Origin: Lotus japonicus
Lineage: Eukaryota > Streptophyta > Magnoliopsida > Fabales > Fabaceae
NCBI RefSeq assembly: GCF_012489685.1
Contig: NC_080043.1
Coordinates: 52,288,289 to 52,352,288 of the forward strand
DNA length: 64,000 nt
Direction of reading: 5' to 3'
The notes below the pieces were generated by a model. It saw nothing but the letters and a program-made list of their open reading frames with translations, was not told where the DNA came from and made no database searches. Every line of letters starts with the position of its first letter. The stretch's first letter is position 1. Both the position numbers and the translations under genes were made by a program. Below, one piece after another: positions 11,505 to 22,235 of this stretch.

Positions 11505-11813
11505 CTACCCGATCCCAAAAGCAAAACGAATCAGAGCTCTACACAAAACATGACGCCTGCCCAAATCTAACCTCCCAGTGCCAAACCCACAACGATCTGA
11601 AGTCGGCAAGTTGAAGCTCAACTCCATGCGCCATAGAACTCCTTTCGTCAGACGTCCACGCTCGTCAGTCCGGTCCTCCATGACCCTTCCCCGATACGTC
11701 GCCCGGTGACCAGCAACATCGATCACCCAAGCGGTGGGGCATCCCGATCCTGCAGCTCATATCTGATCCCCCCCCGAGGGAGAGACCACCGAGAACCAGT
11801 CGGCCATCGACAT
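11505..11813 (-). pseudogene. LTR-encoded small protein, frameshifted copy
   Basis: The ATG at 11813 follows CTGCCAG exactly as in the intact copies at 36152 and 44826. A changed G-run near 11770 shifts the frame after about 12 codons. The correct frame is visible again from about 11726 as VAGHRATYRGRVM and ERGRLTKGVL, ending at 11505 without the long acidic tail of the intact protein. Non-functional here; role of the family unknown. Confidence 0.55.
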
Positions 11814-12050
11814 CTGGCAGCAGGCCGACCGCCCAAACACAAACATACAAACAAAGCCAAGGCGCTAGGGTCAACTCACAACAATAAGTACATATACACT
11901 CAACATGTGACAGGGTATATATATAAGTTGTTATATAAGCATATAAGTAATCCTAGCATGTTATGGCTCTAACATTGCTTCAATAAACAAACAGCACACA
12001 GTCTCAGTCAGCATGAATGTATGCGTGAAATGCACAATATGAATCCGGAT

Positions 12051-12295
12051 TTGTGACGCGTTCCCGTTCGCCACAAGTGAAGCATTCCCGTTCTTCACTA
12101 TGGATGGACCATTCCCGTTATCCATCCTGGATGAAATCCATCCTGGATGAACCATTCCCGTTATTCATCCTTGGTGAACCATTCCCGTTATTCACCATAT
12201 GATGAACCATTCCCGTTATTCATCATTTATGCAAGGTGAACCATTCCCGTTATTCACCATGATATGCACAGGTGAACCATTCCCGTTATTCACCC
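12051..12295 (-). repeat. Hairpin array I in the solo LTR
   Basis: Eight units share the plus-strand loop CCATTCCCGTTA or a close variant, flanked by inverted arms that change together: TTGTG/CACAA, AGTGAA/TTCACT, GGATGGA/TCCATCC, GGATGAA/TTCATCC, GGTGAA/TTCACC, ATGATGAA/TTCATCAT. This is the counterpart of 36389-36626 with one extra unit. Confidence 0.8.
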
Positions 12296-12380
12296 GATTG
12301 AATGCAACGTGGTTAGCCAAACAACGAATCGCCCTTACCACGAAAGTGTTTAGCTCACAACCCAATCTCAACAAACCCAT

Positions 12381-12584
12381 GAGTTAGTGTCGGTCAATAC
12401 AACACAACTCGGAGTAAGTGTCGGTCAATACAACACAGCTCCACCAACAAGAATACACAAGGGTCTAGTGTCGGTCAATACAACACAGCCCAAACAACAA
12501 GAGCGCTAAGTGTCGGTCAATACAACACCGCTCCAACAACAAGAGAACCCAAGGGATTAGTGTCGGTCAATACAACACAACCCC
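12381..12584 (-). repeat. Hairpin array II in the solo LTR
   Basis: Five units of GTGTCGGTCAATACAACAC with an inner GTGT/ACAC pair. Outer flanks covary: GAGTT/AACTC, GGAG/CTCC, GGG/CCC, GAGCG/CGCTC, GGGATT/AACCCC. It is a tandem repeat rather than a CRISPR: unit spacing is irregular and the context is a plant LTR. Confidence 0.75.
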
Positions 12585-14042
12585 ATCAACAAGAGTACGT
12601 AAAGTACTCGGTGACTTTCAATCATCACCATAGCTCACCTTAGTGGCTTTCCCCAATTCCAATAACTCACAACAAAGGTCGACTTTTCCCCGTCTTTCGT
12701 AAATATTTTCCCCTTCAGTTTTCCTATACTTAAACGTTAATAAAAATGATTTCAATTCAGATTAGTCAGATTATGAGTTTATTTCTCAAAATCTAGGTTT
12801 CCCAAGTCTTTAGTTTTCGAAATTCTAATCCTTCTACGTTTTCCGAAAACCAACCACCCAAAAGAAGTTTCCCGGGGAAAGTCTAAGTAAACCAACAAAT
12901 ACCAACCAGGCTAGGTCTCAAACCCCTCATTTGGACTTGCCTAGGGTTGCTCATCCAACCCAAAATATCAAAGATCACCAGATCAATGAATCTCCACTCC
13001 GAAGTCGCGTCAAAACGCACAATCCAACAAAAGCACAACATCACAAGTTATGGAAAAGTATCATAACATCAACTCAACATCATAAACAACATCAGATAAA
13101 GCATAAGTCGAATTTATCGACGCCTATCATGCAATCATAGCTGATATAGTAAGTTGCCCTAACCTCGAGCTGTTCCAGCTTCGCAAACAAAGTTCTCCTC
13201 AAACAATTGCTCTGAGTCTTCCAAAGTTCCCTCAACTGAACCTCGGAGAAAAACAAAGCAGAAACCAAACAAAATCGATTAGTTCGATCGCAAAACAATA
13301 CATAAACGATAGACAAAGCATTAAAGCTTCAGAATAGGACAATCAGGTACGAAAAGACAAGTTTTCGAAACCGAAAAACTCCCCCTAAAGGAAATAGTCC
13401 ACGACCTCAAAGGAAAAAGGGCTTCGGCTCTTTTTCTTTGATCAAATCAATTCACAAGGTAGTTTTAGGGTAAAACTAAGGCAAAGAAACTGTCAGAACA
13501 ATTTTCGGACAATCGGGCCGAAATACGACTATCCAGGGGCATTTTGGTCCAAAATAAAGGCTCAAAACTTCAAAGTTATCAGTTCTGAAAACAAATTTGA
13601 CAGCAATGATCCTCATGACATCGGTGACAACAAATCCTAAAGGCACGAAGTCAAATTAAGTCTTTTCGACAATAAAGTTTCGAAATGTGAGACAAAAAGG
13701 GTTTTGAAACAGTTTTTCAGATCCTGGACAACTGGATCACAATCAGCGTTTACTGACAGAGGTTTTAGACTCAGGGGAACGTAAGGAACATAACCCAACC
13801 AAGAAATCGAAGAAATCGGACCATTTTAGAAAAAGCTCAAAACTGTGAGCACAGAAACGACTTCAGAAACGCAACAAAAACAACAATCAGAGGTAGGTAT
13901 CGTGTTAGTTACCTCGATACCTAGAAGTAGGGACGAACTGCACGAAGATTGGTCAAGTTTTCGCGAAAATCTCCTCCCCCCTTGCTCTCCACGAAATTCA
14001 GCCACAAAAGGAAGAAAATGAAGGAATTTTTGCTTTTTGAGC

Positions 14043-14050
14043 TATTTATA
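14043..14050 (-). promoter_or_regulatory. TATA box of the solo LTR
   Basis: TATAAATA on the minus strand, in the same position relative to the leader and donor as in the complete element (38333-38340). Confidence 0.65.
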
Positions 14051-14741
14051 GGCAGGCGAAATCGCGGGAAAATGAAAATTTCGCGATTCCGATTTTTGCA
14101 GCACGATCACCGTGGAATTCTAAGAGAGATTCTGGCGTCAGAATTCCAGAACTCAAAACAAATATCTAAGATTTGGGAAAAACGATATCCAAAACGCCAA
14201 AAGCGGTGTAAGTTAGTCTGTCCCGAAAAACTACTTTTTGCTGTGATGCTCAGACGACAAAACTTCCAACAGAAGAAAGATTTGAAATGTCGAAACAAGT
14301 CTGGAAACGAGGACGGAATCTTCGTTAGATGTCCCGAATAAAAAAAGTCTTCATCCTTCGCTCAAAACTAAGGTTTCGAAGCAAAGAAATTAGCGTCGGC
14401 GGACATCCGAAAAGTTAAACCTATCGTGCGTACAGTCCAGAGTTCCGAAATGAAACGCTGGTCGATGGAAAAATAAAGAGAAACTTTAAATTTTCCAAGA
14501 GTTCGAAATCTCACTTAAAACGTTGCTTTAAGAGCGAAATAGCCTATTCTGGACATGCTCGCCATAAGGCAGGTGTGCAGACGACTCGCACTAGCTCCGA
14601 AAGAAACAACGCCACATTCCTCGAGCAATTCCTGAACTTTCTTCTTCATTAATCTTTCTCAAATATCAAACTCCTGTCACGCTTACACCGATTCCACGCG
14701 TGAGTCGGAAATTAACTTGTTCCGAAAATCCGGGTCTTACA

Positions 14742-15655
14742 AAACGCGACTCCCCGATTGGGGTTGACCCACTGTCAACGCACTGCTGCACTCAGCTCCA
14801 CAATTTGGGTTGGCCAACACTCTGTCACATGCTGTTTTGCCACTTAGGCTGGGAACCTCGAGCGGTCCTAACACAGGCCTCGTGTTTAACCATTTCTGCT
14901 CGGGTGTCGCTTACTCTCCTTGTCCATAGTCAAGACGGTCCTAACCGCTCATGGTTTAACCATTTCTGCTTGCTATGCCTTGAAGTACACTCGACACTTT
15001 TTTCAACTATGAATGCATGGATGCATTATGATTAGTCAAACAACGAACCGTCCCCCCACGATAAGTCTCTAACTAACAGTCTCAGTCTCTAACCACACGC
15101 GAAGGTATCATGATTCAGTTACTCTCATGAGCAACAAGTGCCATCTGCACTTTCGTGACCCACCAGTCACGACGGTCCACCCTACTAGATGTCCGTATTT
15201 CAGAATCAAATGCTTAACAGTTCTTGGATCGTCGACCGCTCCCATTTCCAAAACCCTATCCTGCATCCTAATTCTTTTCATACAAAAGGTTCTCTTTAGA
15301 TTATGAAAGTGTTATCGCTTTGACTTAGATGCATTATGAAGTCTTTCTTTGAAACTTAAATCTTATGATATTTTCCAAAAGTCTATCATTTCCAAAAGAT
15401 CCCTATCACCCCAAGGTAACCAAGGTCACGATCCGTATCAGCAACAGTAGTTCAGACCCTCTGTCTAATTATCTCAACGCTTATCACATCGCTCCGATCA
15501 TAGTCCATATTAACGTGTCACAACATATGCTCAACGATCATAACATATATATGTATTTTATCTCCATAATTAAGTCATATCAACGTCACAATTATCATGT
15601 TCAGAGAACACATTATATCAGCAATCAATCAACATTCAAAGAGAGAGTTTTGTAA
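14742..15655 (-). repeat. Diverged Tekay-like LTR fragment, second half
   Basis: Continuation of 10043-11118 after the solo LTR insertion, proven by the shared TSD AAACG. It retains a repeat reading GGTTTAACCATTTCTGC twice (about 14880 and 14950) and a stretch like the middle of the 4-kb LTR (CAAACAACGAACCGTCC near 15040). The expected TTACA terminus is not found. The right limit near 15655 is approximate and marks where similarity ends. Confidence 0.5.
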
Positions 15656-15759
15656 ATGGGTGAGTTTGAGAAGTTTTTCCCTTCAAGGTCTTTGATTTCA
15701 TTTATAACTAACATCGCTAACGTTTATTTGTGGCTTGTGGGTGTGATAATTTTGTGAAG

Positions 15760-16985
15760 ATGCCTGCTAAAAGAGCGAGGAACTACCCAAGAGCCACGAG
15801 TTCATCCTCTTCATCCCGAAACTATGACCGCACCCGCTTCCTTTCGGTGAAAAAGGAAGAGTTCTATCAATCTTTCCTAGAACACTAGGAGTGTGTGAAG
15901 GAGCGGAGAGTTGCCTTCAGGGAGGGAAGGAGAGACACCCTCGGGATGCAGATAGCCATGGAGACAAGGAAGTGGGGGGATTTGGTTAACCCCATTCCCA
16001 TTACTTGTGAGGTCGTAAGGGAGTACTTCTCAAACACCAATTGTGACGACCAGGAGCACAAACCAGACCCCCGACCTATTCCTCTTTGTTTAGGGGGAAT
16101 GTCATTCCATACCAGGCTGTAGATATCTAAACACTCCTTGGTCTCCTCACTAAGGATGAAGAGAAGGCTCTTTTCCCTGTAAAGGCCACAATCCATGAGC
16201 TTCTTCCAAACTAAACACCGAAGTTGGTTGAAGATATGAAATCGATGTTAGTTAGGCCTGGACGGAATTGGGAGTTGGGTGAAAATGGAGAGATCAATTA
16301 CTTGCTGAGGAAAGATATGACACTGGTAGCTAGAGTGTGGGCTATGTTTATCCAGGATTCTTTGATTCCAAGCTCTCACAAATCTAAGGTGAGGAAGATG
16401 GCTTTGGTTACAATTTTTGCATCATTAGAGGTCATCTCATAGATGTGCTGAGGATCATAGCTTACAAGATCTATGCGCACTACAATGTGGGTAGAGACAA
16501 GCCTCGACCCATCTATCCTCATCTGATTACCTCCATGGTCAACCAAATTATGGACAATGTTGTGAGGTCACTCTGTGTGATTGAGAAGAGGTTGATGATT
16601 GCGCCTCAATACCAAGACCAGAGTGAACCAGTTGTGCAATGATTGGATGGAGATAATGCCACGTGAGGAAGAAGAGGAGGAGGAAGAGCTAGTGGGTGTA
16701 GATGAAGAAGATGTTGAAGTGAATGAGGTGGTGCCGCCACCACGTGCTGACCCTCCACCTATGTGGATGGAGGCTGGTTTTGGGCAGATGTTTTTATGGT
16801 AAGATCGCCTTCATAAGGATCTTGATCTCTATTGGTGGGGAGAAAACACGTCCCATCCCGCTTATGAAGGCCCATTGGACCTTAACACTTTGGAGCAGGG
16901 GATGATGGGTTTAAGCATTGATCATGAAGCTGGAGTAGCACCAGATTTTCATCATGATGGGGATGATCACGACCCCATGGAATGA
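15760..16985 (+). pseudogene. Retrotransposon ORF with plant-transposon-protein domain, decayed
   Basis: From the ATG at 15760 the frame reads MPAKRARNYP, a serine run and KKEEFYQSF, then meets a stop near 15886. Later pieces in shifting frames contain VVREYFSN, GGMSFHT, LVARVWAMFIQDSLIPSSH (about residue 200) and IYPHLITSMVNQ. An acidic run (EEEEEEEE, about 16665), DVEVNEVVPPP and a final HHDGDDHDPME with stop at 16985 follow. This order (VREF/YFxN, then a conserved W and SSH) is that of the putative plant transposon protein domain found in many LTR elements, and it resembles the env-like ORFs at 47705-49347 and 51524-53469. At least three stops or frameshifts. It lies just before an LTR, so it is probably the last ORF of a Tat/Athila-like or non-autonomous element. 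Confidence 0.6.
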
Positions 16986-17474
16986 TGGTTTTGAGGTTAC
17001 TTCTTACCTTTAGTGTACTTTGATGACCCGAGGTTTATTCTATGTTTTTCGAGTCCTTCTTGTTTCTTTCTTTTCCTTTTTGAGTCCTTTATTGAGTTTT
17101 AAGTCAAGTTGAGTCCCTTTTTAATTCATAATTGCATCTGCATTAGTTTAGGTGTTTTTAATCAATTTATTTGGTCTTTTTATTAGTTTTAGTAGAGAGT
17201 AATTCCTATGGTCTGGTTTGAGCTGGAATCTTATGAATTCATCAGTGTTAATTGCACATTGGAAGTTTTATTTGATGAATTGAATGGATGGTTGCTGAAT
17301 TATTGTGATTAAATGAGTGTTTCCATGAGTTACATTGGCGGAATTATGGTTTGTTGATATTCTTTGAAGGTTTCAGATGTTTTTGATGACTAATGATGTT
17401 GATTGAAGACCAAGTAATGAGCCATGATGATAGTTGAAGAAGGAGTTACAAAATTAAGAGAAGAATCTGATGAG

Positions 17475-17660
17475 CCACGCATGTGCGCCGGCTATGCCAC
17501 GCACATGCGTGGCGTTTTGGTGCAAAGAAATGGGAGAATTGCTGAAGCCCACGCATGTGCGCCCCCTAGGCCACGCACATGCGTGGAGGGGCTGACCTGG
17601 GGACTGTTGTTGGACATATTGGCCACGCATGTGCGTGGAAGAAGCCACGCACATGCGTGG
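17475..17660 (+). repeat. Three inverted pairs of a CpG-rich 16-mer
   Basis: Units CCACGCATGTGCG(TGG or variant) at 17475, 17549 and 17623 alternate with the reverse complement CCACGCACATGCGTGG at 17497, 17571 and 17645. Spacing between pairs is 74 bp each time. ORFs called across it on both strands are by-products of this symmetry. Confidence 0.85.
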
Positions 17661-17820
17661 CGGACCGCTGAGAAGTCTATAAATTAGGTTTTTTGTCATT
17701 TCATTTGGTATCTTGTAAATTTTTGAACAAAACTTAGAGTTTTAGTTTCTTGGAGCTTGTGGAGGCTTCTTGGCACTCTTATTTCAGGTTTTTGTTCTTT
17801 TAGTTTGCATTATGAGTTCT

Positions 17821-17838
17821 CTAGCCATGCTTGGCTAG
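17821..17838. repeat. Perfect palindrome CTAGCCA-TGCT-TGGCTAG
   Basis: A 7-bp inverted repeat with a 4-bp loop. The identical 18-mer is found at 20333-20350 in the second, diverged LTR, at a similar position after the CpG-rich inverted repeats. Confidence 0.75.
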
Positions 17839-18490
17839 TTTTCTTTGTACTTTGGGTGAAGTGAACCTTAGTTTTGATTATGTTTTGAACTTCTGAGTTT
17901 CTTATATGAATAAAGTTTCCTTTATATGTATCTTCTCTCTGTTTCAGTACTCTCTTGAATGCATGCAAGTGTTTGGCTTTCTTCTTGCACAACGGTAGTT
18001 TGTAAGGATTAAGGGACTTGGGATTAGATTGATTTGTTTACGACTACTTAGGTATAAGGGCGGGAACTTATTGTGTTGGCCTGAACATAGAACAATAATT
18101 CTTCAATTGAATTGACTAGGTACTAAGGCATTAGGTTTAGCAACTGAAATAGAATGATTTACTTGATTAAGGTATTAACAAGTAAAGGTAAAGGCTATAG
18201 CATCATAGAAGGGGCTCTAAAGTTCATATAAGGATTTGGTTGTAAGAAACATAATTGGATTAAGTGAAACTCCGCCCAAGGTACTTCTTTGTCTGAATTG
18301 ATTCTAGCTTTTGATTACAAGTGTTTTGCACAATACAAAACTCAAACTTATATTATTTTTCTTTTCACATTCCAAACACTAAACTCTAAGAAGCAATTGA
18401 TTAACAACTATCCCTGTGGTTCGACAATCTTTTTATTACTTCGATCAATCTGTACACTTGTGGAATTGCTATCATTCCTCATTCATTTTT

Positions 18491-19614
18491 GGCATATTTT
18501 TCTATTTGTAGTTTTTATTTTTCTTTTATTCAGGCACTGTTTAGTTAGAGTTGTTGTTGGGTCTTTTACTTCCCTATACTCACATGATTTTGCCCTTAGT
18601 TTTGCTCTCTAACATGTTATGGTTTTGAAAATGTTGTTGTGAATACTTGTGTTGTTTTGGGGATGAGTGATTGCATGCTTTGGGGAAGAGAGGAGGAGAC
18701 TTCGATCTTCCGAGTGTTTCTTGAGGATAGAGTTTGTGTGAGTCCATAAAGGTCCATCTTTGGCGCTTCGCCATAAAATTTCTCTAGAAGATCCTAACTC
18801 ACTTGTACTTCTTGGTTCTGTATTTATTTCACTCTTGGCATGCTTGGTGAAACTTGTAATATTCTTGAGACTTGTAGGTTTTTGAGCTTCACAGTTTGTT
18901 GGTTTGTACATTTGTCCCTAGTTGTCCCTTTTGAGCCTATTGAAGATTTCATTGTTAGCTAAATAATTGGGACGAATGATAGGTTGGAATTTGGGGAGTG
19001 TGGGTCCTTATATTGTTTTGGAGCTGAGTAAAGTGTAAAATGTCTCTTGCCCCAAGTGTTAAGAAAAGGAAAAAAAAAAGCACTCCTAACCAAAGTTGGA
19101 GTTTAAAAAAAAAGAAAAAAATGTGAAAAGGGGTCAAGAGACTTGTGTTCATAATGTTTCTTTTTTTGAGCTTCGGGGTTTCTGAATAGGACCACACTCA
19201 ATTTGTTATGAAGCCTTAGCCTTCATTAGGGATCAACCTCCTTGTGCTATACCTATCCAACATTTCAACCTTTTTGAAGTCTCTTTGAATTTGTGCATGC
19301 TTGATCTTTGGTTCTCTTGAGTGAATGATATCCAGAACCTATGAACTACTTGCGTGCTCAGTGCACTAAATCAATATTTCATCCTAGGAATATTGGATCT
19401 ATATGCTTCTCGTAGTGGACTCTACACTCTTCTTTGTCTAAAAGTTGCATGAAGTAGATTGTTGTGTATTTCTTTTGGAACCAGCTATAGTTGATAATCC
19501 CCTGGTTTTATGATAGTATTTCTTGTTCAGCACTTGTTTTGGGAGCATTTCTTGCGCTTGAGGGCAAGTGAGTTGTGTTTACACTCGAGGGCGAGCTGTC
19601 GTTGAGTATAGTGG
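18491..19614 (+). other. Non-coding internal remnant between two LTRs
   Basis: No gene. It includes two poly-A-rich runs (about 19070 and 19110) and ends with GCGCTTGAGGGCAAGTGAG and CACTCGAGGGCGAGC just before the next LTR. That wording is common directly upstream of Athila/Tat 3' LTRs. It is likely the end of an element whose coding part is lost. Confidence 0.4.
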
Positions 19615-19989
19615 TGTGATGACCCTCATTTAGTCCTAATTTTAGGGTCATTTCTTTGATAGTTTTGAGTCTTTTTCTTGTGTCTCATGTAGTATTTCAT
19701 GCATTCTCATGCATTTTTGCCTTTATTTCTGTTTTTGTTTCGTTTTGGTAATTTTATAGTTTTGTAGGGACTTTTATTGCATTTTAGTTAAGTTTAAGAG
19801 TCTTATGTAGTTTCAACTTATTTTGGGAGCCTTTGTGCAAATTAACCTTTGAGTTTCTAGATATTTTCCTAGCTTGGTCTTCATGTTTTCAGGTTAGATA
19901 AGCTGAAGAGGGAAGGTCAAGAGGCTTGAAGGCTTGAATGAGGCATTCAAGTGGAGTTAAGTTGAAGTTGAAGGGCTTTTCAGGCGAGC

Positions 19990-20162
19990 TTGTGGCCCTC
20001 AAGCGCCCATAAGCGCCAATTCAACATAAGCTTTTGGCTGCCAGTTTTGAAGGTTGGCACTTGAGCGCCCCTGTCTAGCGCTCGAGCGTCAGTGTGAACC
20101 GAAACATTTGGTTTAAGGCTTGAGAAATTCGCGCTCAAGCATGCTATTCTAGCGCTTGAGCG
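19990..20162 (+). repeat. Inverted-repeat block of the second LTR
   Basis: CTTGAGCGC/GCGCTCGAG (20060-20068 with 20078-20086, one mismatch) and CGCTCAAGC/GCTTGAGCG (20132-20140 with 20154-20162, perfect), plus a weaker pair around 19998-20017 (CTCAAGCGCC and TAAGCGCC). The words are unrelated to the 17475-17660 block, but number, CpG richness and place in the LTR correspond. Confidence 0.65.
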
Positions 20163-20332
20163 TCTAGTTTCGCCCATTTTGTCTAGAAATAAGATTTTGT
20201 CATTTCTTTTGAGAGACTCTTGTCATTTTTGATACTTTTGGCTAAGTTTATAAGCTGAGGAGCAACTTGGGGCTTGTGGGAAGCTTCCACCTTGTAATTT
20301 TCAGGTTCTTTACATTTTCTTGTATGGATTCT

Positions 20333-20350
20333 CTAGCCATGCTTGGCTAG
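20333..20350. repeat. Perfect palindrome, second copy
   Basis: Same 18-mer CTAGCCATGCTTGGCTAG as at 17821-17838. Confidence 0.75.
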
Positions 20351-21227
20351 TCTTTTCATTGCTTTGGGTTTTAGAGATTCTATGAAGTTCTAGTTGTTAA
20401 TTCTATCTCTATGCATGAGTTCTTGTTTCTATCTTTGGATTTCAATTCTGAAATGTATGATTAGCTGGAGTGCACACTTGCTAAATACTAAACTAAAATC
20501 AGAACGAAAGTTGTATTCTAGTTTAGGGAACTAAATTAAAATTGATCCTTCTATGCTTGCTGCTAAGAATAGAGGAAAGGTTGGGTTGTGTTGTCCTGAA
20601 TATGATATGCTTAGAGCCTCAAATGAATGTTTAAGTACGCAAGGAATTTAGCTTAACTTTTAGTTTGAGAGAATTGCTTATGTGAGGTATCAATGAGTAA
20701 TTGGATAGGCTATAGCATCAAAGAAAGGTTCAAGGTTTGACATACATAAGATGAGTTTACTAGAATAAAATGGATGATCAACAACCCAAAGTGCTTTTAC
20801 ATTTGATATTTCTCACGTTTTACAATTGCTATTTTGACAACATTTTGTCACCAACAATCAACATTGAATTCAGAATTTTCTTGCTTTTCAAACTTACAAG
20901 CTTCAAGCTTTAACCAACGTTTTTCACTCAATTTCCTGTGGTTCGATATTTTAAAATCGGGTAGATTCTATGCAATTGCAGATTGACCCACATGTTCTCT
21001 ACATTTTGATTGACTTAATTATATGTTCTCCCATGTACCAATATAGTTCCTCCACTAAAATAACTCTAATTTCTTTTATAACAAAGATGAAAAAGAAAAA
21101 CAATTACCTATGAAGAGTCATTGTTTTTTAAAAGATATGATATTGCAAGTCTAATAATTTAATATGTTCAACCTTATTGATATATACAAATATTTACAGT
21201 TTTTGATAACTATTCTACAACAATTAA

Positions 21228-21340
21228 TTAATCTAATATACATTTACGACATATTGGACACGTTGATTTCTTCTGCAACCATCGGTCTATGCAATCTGAA
21301 TGAAAAATGTGCTTGCACATGGGAAAAACTTGACAAAATT
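21228..21340 (-). pseudogene. ATL-type RING-H2 E3 ligase gene, 3' segment
   Basis: Last part of a host gene on the minus strand. It encodes [19 protein letters not shown], then [10 protein letters not shown] and a short tail ending ILD with TAA at 21230-21228. It supplies zinc ligands 3 to 8 of a RING-H2 finger, with the proline before the third ligand (PMC) and the tryptophan after the sixth (CIDRW) that mark ATL family E3 ligases. Such proteins sit in membranes and transfer ubiquitin from an E2. The segment ends at 21340 at the TSD AAATT of the Copia insertion; the preceding codons are at 27044-27181. No stop or frameshift within it. Confidence 0.8.
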
Positions 21341-21604
21341 TGTGAAATATTAGAGTGTTCAAGGATTGATACAAAACAGAAGCAAGAGTTCAGGGACTCC
21401 TTTGTAATAATTAGTAGTTAGTTAAGCCAGCTGTCAAAGTTTGTTAGGGTAGTTATAACTACAATTAGTTAAGAGTTTACTATATATAAATAGTGTTAGC
21501 ACAAACACTCTCTGTAATCAGAATATTCATTTTACAAGATTCAATACAGTTTCTTCTTCTTCTTCATTGAGCTTCTTCTGCAAGCTAGGTTGAGATTTCT
21601 GTTA
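21341..21604 (+). repeat. Copia LTR, left copy
   Basis: 264 bp, flanked on both sides by AAATT, so by itself it has the form of a solo LTR. It differs from the right LTR (267 bp) by one missing TTC in the CTT run; no other difference was noticed. Confidence 0.85.
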
Positions 21605-22235
21605 AAATTGTCCAACTTGGAAATCTTCAAGGCAAATTGCACATTCATTACAACTTCGCACTACATCATGTCTTCCAAAATTCACTAATGGAGGCAATTT
21701 CTTCAATGCTCTAAGCTTTTGCCCTCGTTTCTCATCAAAATCTATTAGAAATTGGGAGGCCTATACTCAACCACAAAAGCTAGCTCAAGAGTTGAGGTTT
21801 GCACTACCCTTATAAAGCTTATCTTGGCTCTATCTCTAGCCAATGTGGGACTTCTAACACACCCCCTCACGTCCAGGATTGAACAGACTGGAACGTGGGA
21901 TCAACAACGGGTGGCCCAAATATGGGTGGTCTCCACAACAAATGGATCTAGGATAGGCTCTGATACCATATTAGAAATTGGGAGGCCTATACTCAACCAC
22001 AAAAGCTAGCTCAAGAGTTGAGGTTTGCACTACCCTTATAAAGCTTATCTTGGCTCTATCTCTAGCCAATGTGGGACAAGAGCATGAAAGACGGTGACCC
22101 GCCCTGAGTCACCGTGGTAAGCTAGCTGAGTTCCTCCTTCAAGGTCATACAATTCGTTTGACCGCATTTCCATGAGCCAGTAGAACAAACCGTGGAGAAT
22201 TTGATAGAAGATGAAGAAGAACAGTGTGACTATGA
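21605..22235 (-). repeat. Duplicate of ATL gene piece plus TRIM
   Basis: Copy of 27044-27738. It is shorter by exactly 64 bp (27517-27580 missing, at a GGAC microhomology) and differs at about four other positions (near 21787, 21892, 21956, 22204), roughly 0.6 percent. It contains RING codons at 21605-21742, a TRIM copy at 21743-22077 and the transmembrane codons at 22078-22235. It ends where TATGA meets LTR sequence TTGAGCTTC, a 3-bp TGA overlap. The minus ORF at 22248-22045 is part of this duplicate, not a separate gene. Confidence 0.85.
21743..22077 (-). mobile_element. TRIM element copy with truncated second LTR
   Basis: LTR 21743-21859 (117 bp), internal part with the primer site complement GGCTCTGATACCA (TGGTATCAGAGCC on minus) at about 21956-21968, and second LTR from 21969 cut at 22077 by the 64-bp deletion. 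Came with the duplication, not by its own insertion. Confidence 0.8.

Larger units (their letters stand above)
11119..14741 (-). mobile_element. Solo LTR, Tekay-like subfamily A, TSD AAACG
   Basis: TGTAACACCCCGATTTCCAG to GGGTCTTACA, 3623 bp, flanked by AAACG at 11114-11118 and 14742-14746. It is colinear with the 4011-bp LTRs of the complete element at 35020-47704 but clearly diverged, and has no internal region. Sense-strand landmarks match: TATAAATA (14050-14043), GA-rich leader, donor TCGAG|GTAAC (intron from 13912), acceptor CTGCCAG|ATG (ATG at 11813), and both hairpin arrays. It is older than the complete element because its small-protein frame is broken. Confidence 0.88.
17021..18490 (+). 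repeat. Tat/Athila-like LTR, first copy
   Basis: Begins TGATGACCCGAGG and ends near CCCTGTGGTTCGACAATC followed by ACTTGTGGAA, the terminal wording typical of Athila/Tat-type LTRs. A worn TTTTTGGCA at about 18507 could be the start of a primer site (TGGCGCC). It shares its opening, the ATTCTCTAGCCATGC-type palindrome and its end with the LTR at 19615, but the two are strongly diverged and are not the pair of one young element. Boundaries approximate. Confidence 0.5.
19615..21002 (+). repeat. Tat/Athila-like LTR, second copy
   Basis: Begins TGTGATGACCCTCATTTAG and ends near CCTGTGGTTCGAT...GTTCTCTACA. Homologous in layout to 17021-18490: similar start, inverted-repeat block, palindrome, 5' leader words (ATGCATG, TTCTTG) and end, but low identity. 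The right boundary is a judgement and no TSD was found. Confidence 0.5.

Noticed and set aside
12051..12584. Regularly repeated short units resembling a CRISPR array
   Set aside because: Plant LTR context, irregular spacing, palindromic variable arms, no cas genes; tandem hairpins inside an LTR.
17424..17699. ORFs of 87 and 81 aa on opposite strands
   Set aside because: Produced by the symmetrical CpG-rich repeats; the protein repeats mirror the DNA palindrome.
17021..21002. The two Tat/Athila-like LTRs as the pair of one element
   Set aside because: They are far too diverged from each other and the 1.1 kb between them has no coding part; better seen as pieces of two elements.
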